DNA from: Clostridia bacterium
GTDB lineage: Bacteria; Bacillota; Clostridia; Christensenellales; Aristaeellaceae
Length of the DNA stretch: 10,679 nt
Assembly: GCA_017412445.1 (NCBI GenBank)
Contig: JAFPYA010000159.1
Location: 1 to 10,679, forward strand
Reading direction: 5' to 3'
Below the pieces are notes generated by a model, which saw only the letters and a list, made by a program, of their open reading frames with translations, searched no databases and was not told the DNA's origin. Of this stretch, positions 7,375 through 10,679 are shown one piece after another. How positions within the stretch are numbered: position 1 is the stretch's first letter; each line of letters opens with the position of its first letter. The position numbers were made by a program, and so were the translations under genes.

Positions 7375-9049
7375 TTGTATTACCACTGCGCTTGATTTTT
7401 TCCATCACTATCATAAGCACATTTATGTCGCCCGGTGATACGCCAGGTATGCGTGAGGCCTGCCCTAAAGAGTGGGGCTTGACCCTGTTGAGTTTCTGAC
7501 GCGCCTCGATTCTGAGCCCATCGATATTCATGTAATCGATGTCGGAGGGCAGCAACATCTCCTCTTCTTTTCTGAAGCGGTTTATATCGGCCTGTTGGCG
7601 CTGAAGATAGCCTTCATATTTAATCTCAGTTTGTGTGAGCTCCTTTGCGGAGGAGGATATCTGCGGCAGGTCTTCGCTGCACACGTTTAGGTCGTCGTAA
7701 TTGACGTTGGGACGCTTGAGAAGGTCGCTGAGCTTAACCGACACAGTCAGCTCAGGTACGCCCTTTGATGAGAGCATCTCGTTTATTTGGGGACTCGGCG
7801 CGCACCAGTGACTCATGAGATACTTTTTGCTCTTTTCAAGCTCCTCAAGCTTGCTTTCGAGCTTGCGCAGGCGCTCTTCTCCCGCGAGCCCCGCCTCATA
7901 GCCCATGCGGGTCAGTCGTACATCGGCGTTGTCCTGTCTGAGCAGAAGGCGGTATTCAGCGCGCGAAGTCATCATACGGTAAGGTTCATCCGTGCCCTTC
8001 GTGGTCAGGTCGTCCACCATCACACCTATGTAGCTGTTTGTACGGTTTAGCACCAGCTCATCTTCTCCCTTAATCTTAAGCGCCGCGTTCATGCCCGCAT
8101 AAAGCCCCTGTGCGGCGGCCTCCTCGTAGCCCGAGGTACCGTTTAGCTGTCCGGCGCAGTAAAGCCCGCTTATGTGGCGTGCCTGAAAACAGTGATCGAG
8201 TTGCAACGGGTCTATGCAGTCGTACTCGATTGCGTATGCCAGGCGCATAAGCTCCGCTTTTTCAAGACCCGGCACCGAATGGTACATTTCCCTTTGAACC
8301 TCCTCGGGCATAGATGATGACATGCCTTGAACATACCACTCGACGGTATCGAGGCCTTCTGGCTCCAGAAAAATCGGATGTCTGTCCTTATCCGCAAAGC
8401 GAACCACCTTATCTTCGATGGACGGGCAGTACCTTGCGCCTGTGCCTTTTATATTACCCGAGTACATTGGCGACAGGTGAAGATTCTCTTTTATGATTTC
8501 GTGGGTTTTCGGGGTGGTATATGTAAGATAGCAAAGCGTCTGATTCTTTAAAACGCTCGGGTCTGTAAGAAACGAGAATGGAGTTATTGGTTCGTCTCCG
8601 TACTGAGGTACCATCTTGCTAAAATCGATCGTGCGCACGTCTACACGCGCGGGGGTGCCGGTTTTGAATCTGCGCACGCTGAAGCCGTTGTCTATGAGGG
8701 ATTGAGTAAGCCCGGTAGCGGCGACCAGACCCTGCGGGCCGCCCTCCCAGGAATGCTGCCCGATGATTATGCGGCTTTTGAGATACACACCTGTGCACAG
8801 CACGGCCGCTTTGCAATAAACAGTGCTGCCGGTCATGGTTTCAACGCCTTTGACCGCTCCGTTCTCAATTATCAGCCGTTTGACCTCACCCTGCCTGAGT
8901 GTAAGGTTTTGCTGCTTCTGAACCGCATCGCGCATGCGCTGTTTGTATCTCAGCTTGTCCGCCTGCGCTCTTAACGAATATACTGCGGGGCCTTTGCCCG
9001 TATTCAGCATGCGGCTTTGTATGAAGGTGTCGTCGATTGCCCTTCCCAT
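7355..9049 (-). CDS. mnmG: MnmG remainder (residues 68-631), open after the in-frame stop
   Basis: 564 codons from ATG 9049, one codon (GAG) after the TGA. Conserved MnmG landmarks in this frame are G-T-P-A-R-V-D (131-137), the R-Y-C-P-S-I-E-D-K signature (206-214, with the cysteine equivalent to E. coli C277 at 207), A-G-Q-L-N-G-T-S-G-Y-E-E-A-A-A-Q-G (299-315), and the C-terminal helical domain with A-S-R-I-P-G-V-S (531-538) that contacts MnmE and tRNA. A G-rich GGATGAG sits close before ATG 9049, so ribosomes stopping at TGA could in principle reinitiate here. The product would lack the FAD-binding G-x-G-x-x-G and probably not work alone. It overlaps rsmG by 20 bp. Confidence 0.75.
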   Translation of the reverse strand: MGRAIDDTFIQSRMLNTGKGPAVYSLRAQADKLRYKQRMRDAVQKQQNLTLRQGEVKRLIIENGAVKGVETMTGSTVYCKAAVLCTGVYLKSRIIIGQHSWEGGPQGLVAATGLTQSLIDNGFSVRRFKTGTPARVDVRTIDFSKMVPQYGDEPITPFSFLTDPSVLKNQTLCYLTYTTPKTHEIIKENLHLSPMYSGNIKGTGARYCPSIEDKVVRFADKDRHPIFLEPEGLDTVEWYVQGMSSSMPEEVQREMYHSVPGLEKAELMRLAYAIEYDCIDPLQLDHCFQARHISGLYCAGQLNGTSGYEEAAAQGLYAGMNAALKIKGEDELVLNRTNSYIGVMVDDLTTKGTDEPYRMMTSRAEYRLLLRQDNADVRLTRMGYEAGLAGEERLRKLESKLEELEKSKKYLMSHWCAPSPQINEMLSSKGVPELTVSVKLSDLLKRPNVNYDDLNVCSEDLPQISSSAKELTQTEIKYEGYLQRQQADINRFRKEEEMLLPSDIDYMNIDGLRIEARQKLNRVKPHSLGQASRIPGVSPGDINVLMIVMEKIKRSGNTNGKTSD

Positions 9050-9052
9050 CTC

Positions 9053-9055
9053 TCA
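9053..9055 (-). other. In-frame TGA replacing a conserved glycine codon of mnmG
   Basis: The minus strand reads GGA TGA GAG ATG at 9058-9047. Family members have Gly-Gly here (L-G-G-L-M or L-G-G-E-M), so GGA GGA GAG ATG is the expected ancestor and one G-to-T change gives the stop. Confidence 0.9.
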
Positions 9056-9250
9056 TCCGAGGGCGTCAAGCTCCCTTACGAGATGGCCTTTTCCAGTGCC
9101 GCCAATCGCCGGATTGCATGGCATCATGGCCACTGAATCGAGATTCAGGGTTATAAGCAGAGTGGAAAGCCCCATTCGCGCAGTGGCAAGCGCTGCCTCG
9201 CAGCCTGCGTGACCCGCGCCCACCACCACTACTTCAAAGTATTCGCTCAT
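9053..9250 (-). CDS. mnmG: MnmG N-terminal fragment up to the in-frame stop
   Basis: 65 residues ending at the premature TGA. They hold the Rossmann dinucleotide-binding motif G11-A-G-H-A-G16 that contacts FAD and the conserved C45-N-P-A-I-G-G-T-G-K-G-H stretch. It stops inside the conserved D-A-L-G-G motif, after the first glycine. Alone it would be the first part of the FAD-binding domain and is unlikely to fold stably. The frame is open further upstream to ATG 9364, but that would place the start beyond the promoter at 9282-9310, so that extension is not credible. Confidence 0.7.
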   Translation of the reverse strand: MSEYFEVVVVGAGHAGCEAALATARMGLSTLLITLNLDSVAMMPCNPAIGGTGKGHLVRELDALG

Positions 9251-9281
9251 CATTTGCTCCGAAGATAATAGTCTCAATAAT

Positions 9282-9310
9282 ATTATACCAATTTTCTTTT
9301 TAAGTGAAAA
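9282..9310 (-). promoter_or_regulatory. Promoter of the mnmG-rsmG-glpK operon
   Basis: On the minus strand TTTTCA (plus 9305-9310), a 17-base spacer, then a perfect TATAAT (plus 9282-9287) preceded by TGG, giving an extended -10 element. The start of transcription is expected near 9275, about 25 bases before ATG 9250. It supports the internal start chosen for mnmG. Confidence 0.7.
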
Positions 9311-9469
9311 GCTTTGAGTGTTAACTTTTGTATTTGTTATGCTTTTGACTATTAGAGGTAGCATTATATTATGCTTGAGAAAGCAAAAGATTCAGTTGTT
9401 AAGAATATTTTTCAAACCTTGTGAAAATGCTAAAATAGCAAAATAATTTGTGGAGTTTTTCATAAATAG

Positions 9470-9497
9470 TTGACAAATATGACAAAAGTTTTATAAT
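9470..9497 (+). promoter_or_regulatory. Consensus sigma-A-like promoter of the membrane-anchored protein gene
   Basis: A perfect TTGACA at 9470-9475, a 16-base spacer, and a perfect TATAAT at 9492-9497. Transcription should begin near 9504, leaving a leader of about 78 bases, longer than at the other promoters in the window. Confidence 0.75.
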
Positions 9498-9511
9498 AGA
9501 ATTTGAAAATC

Positions 9512-9543
9512 GGTATGTAGTGTGGATTAAACTAATGCATACC
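9512..9543 (+). promoter_or_regulatory. Inverted repeat in the leader of the membrane-anchored protein gene
   Basis: GGTATG (9512-9517) and CATACC (9538-9543) are exact reverse complements around a 20-base spacer, within the predicted leader. It could be an operator half-site pair or a weak RNA hairpin. No T-run follows, so it is not an obvious attenuator. The match is short and could be chance. Confidence 0.3.
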
Positions 9544-9581
9544 TGTTTGTTGTAACCTAAGTTAAGGCGGGGAGAGATTCA

Positions 9582-10679
9582 ATGGACAAGCAAAAACCGG
9601 TTGAAAAGCACAACAATAAAAAGCTTTCCCGCAAGATAATCGTCATAGTGGCGGTTGTTGCCGTGATTGTGGCGCTCGTACTGATATTGTCAAACGGCAG
9701 TACGGAGACCTTCAATGACAAATATGCCGGAAAGGATCTTGAAACCGACATATCGGGCATCAGCCGCGAAAACACGTATGGCAATTATCTGCAGAGCCGT
9801 AACAGCTATTCGTTCAGGCAGCTCGGAACAGACGATTCTGTCGAGAAGCCTGTCGAGGTTGCCTACTACATGGACGTCCGGCTCGATTCTGTTACCGACG
9901 AGCAAACCGGTGAAACGACAAGCGAATTCGTCGAGGCTACCGATTCGGACGTGCAGTCCGAGGTAATCCGCGAGGGCGGCAGCCGCACCCTGCTGACGAA
10001 GGCGGGCGGCGCAGTCAAATGGGAGCTGGTGCTCAAGGATGCGGGCGACTATTCAATAAGAATAGATTACACGCTGCCCGATGGCGCAAGCAACGATGCC
10101 GTGCGCTATCTCTACATAAACGGTGAACCTGCCTTTGACGGCAACAACGAGCAGGTTTTCCCGCTTGAAGGAGAATTAAACGAAAACGGCAGCATGAGCC
10201 TTTACTTATACGAGCCCGAGTCGATCGCTCAGCTTGACCTGTTCAGTCTTGAAAGCGGCATCACGGACGTCGTGCTTTTGTCACATGCTGACGGCGGTAA
10301 TTTAATAATTAACGACATCGTAACGGAAATCAAGAGCGAGGATATACCCTATACTGCTTTTGATTATTCTGGAGAAGAGATAGTCGTTGACGTTACGACC
10401 TTTGAGGGCGACGGTGAAAGCGTGACTGAGGACGGAATTGCAGCCGTCTATCAGCCTGACGGAGCATTGACCTCCTGGCAGGTGAACGTTCCTGAAACCG
10501 GTTTTTATAATGTCTACATCACATATAAAACCACAGCAAGCCGAGGCATCGACATAGAAAGGGAATTGTACATAAACGACGAATTGCCTTTCGCCGGCGC
10601 TTCGACGCTTACCTTCAGCCGTCTGTGGACAGACGACCCTGCCTCCAAGAATGCCGACGGTACGTACCGCACGGACAAC
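9582..10679 (+). CDS. Membrane-anchored extracellular protein with two related beta-sandwich repeats, C-terminus beyond window
   Basis: 366 codons are open from ATG 9582 to the window edge, with a GGGGAG ribosome site 7 bases upstream. A basic cytoplasmic tail (K-L-S-R-K) precedes one hydrophobic segment (about 18-37); there is no lipobox cysteine and no clear A-x-A site, so it is probably a signal anchor with the rest outside the cell. The exterior part is acidic and beta-rich. Two segments resemble each other: about 144-185 and 295-337, each with W, then A/T-G-x-Y, a Y-containing strand, and Y-I-N-x-E-x-(P/A)-F. This suggests tandem carbohydrate-binding-like jelly rolls. The second repeat (E-R-E-L-Y-I-N...L-T-F-S-R) recalls the N-terminal region of very large clostridial extracellular solute-binding proteins, as I remember them; a role in glycan capture for an ABC importer is inference. 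I cannot name the family from this part alone. Confidence 0.75.
   Translation, partial: MDKQKPVEKHNNKKLSRKIIVIVAVVAVIVALVLILSNGSTETFNDKYAGKDLETDISGISRENTYGNYLQSRNSYSFRQLGTDDSVEKPVEVAYYMDVRLDSVTDEQTGETTSEFVEATDSDVQSEVIREGGSRTLLTKAGGAVKWELVLKDAGDYSIRIDYTLPDGASNDAVRYLYINGEPAFDGNNEQVFPLEGELNENGSMSLYLYEPESIAQLDLFSLESGITDVVLLSHADGGNLIINDIVTEIKSEDIPYTAFDYSGEEIVVDVTTFEGDGESVTEDGIAAVYQPDGALTSWQVNVPETGFYNVYITYKTTASRGIDIERELYINDELPFAGASTLTFSRLWTDDPASKNADGTYRTDN

Larger units (their letters stand above)
7355..9250 (-). pseudogene. mnmG: mnmG (gidA) with a single in-frame TGA at codon 66
   Basis: From ATG 9250 to TGA 7355 the frame holds 631 codons, matching MnmG length (E. coli 629), and aligns end to end with the family except for codon 66, a TGA. 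MnmG is the FAD-binding partner of MnmE and installs the (carboxymethyl)aminomethyl group on C5 of wobble U34 in several tRNAs. I choose the second of two adjacent ATGs (9250, not 9253) because GGAG lies 6 bases before it. No frameshift is seen, only one substitution (plus-strand 9055, expected C rather than A). This is either a genuine nonsense mutation, an error in the assembly, or a split gene. I call it a disrupted gene with that caveat; 630 of 631 codons look under normal protein constraint, so any real mutation is recent. Confidence 0.8.
9251..9581. other. AT-rich divergent intergenic region between mnmG and the membrane-anchored protein
   Basis: 331 bp without a credible gene. It holds the mnmG promoter (9282-9310), the rightward promoter (9470-9497) and several short AT-rich symmetries: a near-palindrome at 9361-9374, TTTTCA/TGAAAA at 9409-9427, and GCTA/TAGC at 9429-9439. 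Base composition is clearly more AT-rich than the coding DNA on both sides. No DnaA-box cluster or RNA gene is visible. Confidence 0.6.

Noticed and set aside
9053..9055. UGA read as glycine (alternative genetic code)
   Set aside because: TGA is the natural terminator of the SH3b-lysozyme, tatD, glpK and mnmG genes at expected protein lengths, and no other internal TGA occurs, so the standard code applies.
9251..9364. N-terminal extension of mnmG to ATG 9364
   Set aside because: It would begin upstream of the extended -10 promoter at 9282-9310; the encoded stretch is unlike MnmG, and ATG 9250 has a fitting ribosome site.
9521..9530. DnaA-box-like TGTGGATTA
   Set aside because: One mismatch to TGTGGATAA and only a single copy; no cluster of boxes or AT-rich unwinding element pattern that would indicate an origin.

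Overview
The window looks like a chromosomal segment of a low-to-mid GC Gram-positive bacterium, most likely a clostridial member of the Bacillota (my inference). The signs are a YhaM-type exoribonuclease, strong GGAGG-type ribosome binding sites, sigma-A-like TTGACA/TATAAT promoters, a secreted SH3b-repeat cell-wall protein, and a gut-type family 2 glycoside hydrolase beside a large membrane-anchored beta-sandwich protein. I see no insertion sequence, phage integrase, CRISPR array, tRNA or rRNA. The standard genetic code fits: TGA ends at least four clearly complete genes.

Layout. (1) 1-847, minus: yhaM-like gene, cut by the left edge. (2) 848-1002: divergent promoter region, with a striking 28-bp inverted repeat over the rightward promoter. 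(3) 1003-3314, plus: a secreted four-SH3b plus lysozyme-like protein and, 14 bp later, a TatD-family hydrolase; a terminator follows. (4) 3435-5090, plus: GH2 enzyme, probably a beta-glucuronidase, with its own promoter and a possible operator. (5) 5106-5148: bidirectional terminator between converging units. (6) 5159-9250, minus: one apparent operon, mnmG - rsmG - glpK, with mnmG and rsmG overlapping by 20 bp and glpK 17 bp downstream. (7) 9251-9581: AT-rich divergent promoter region. (8) 9582 to the right edge, plus: start of a large membrane-anchored protein with two related beta-sandwich repeats.

The main anomaly is in mnmG. The reading frame is intact over 631 codons except for one in-frame TGA at codon 66, exactly where MnmG proteins carry the second glycine of a conserved D-A-L-G-G motif. 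A single base change from GGA would explain it. It is either a real nonsense mutation in a tRNA-modification gene, a sequencing or assembly error, or a split gene that relies on reinitiation at the ATG one codon later. Code-wide reassignment of UGA to glycine is ruled out by the neighbouring genes.

Functionally the window mixes housekeeping RNA maintenance (YhaM, MnmG, RsmG), glycerol entry into metabolism (GlpK), glycan hydrolysis (GH2) and cell-surface functions (SH3b-lysozyme, membrane-anchored repeat protein). I found no convincing undescribed multi-gene system; the points worth checking are the mnmG stop, the operator-like repeats and the right-edge surface protein.
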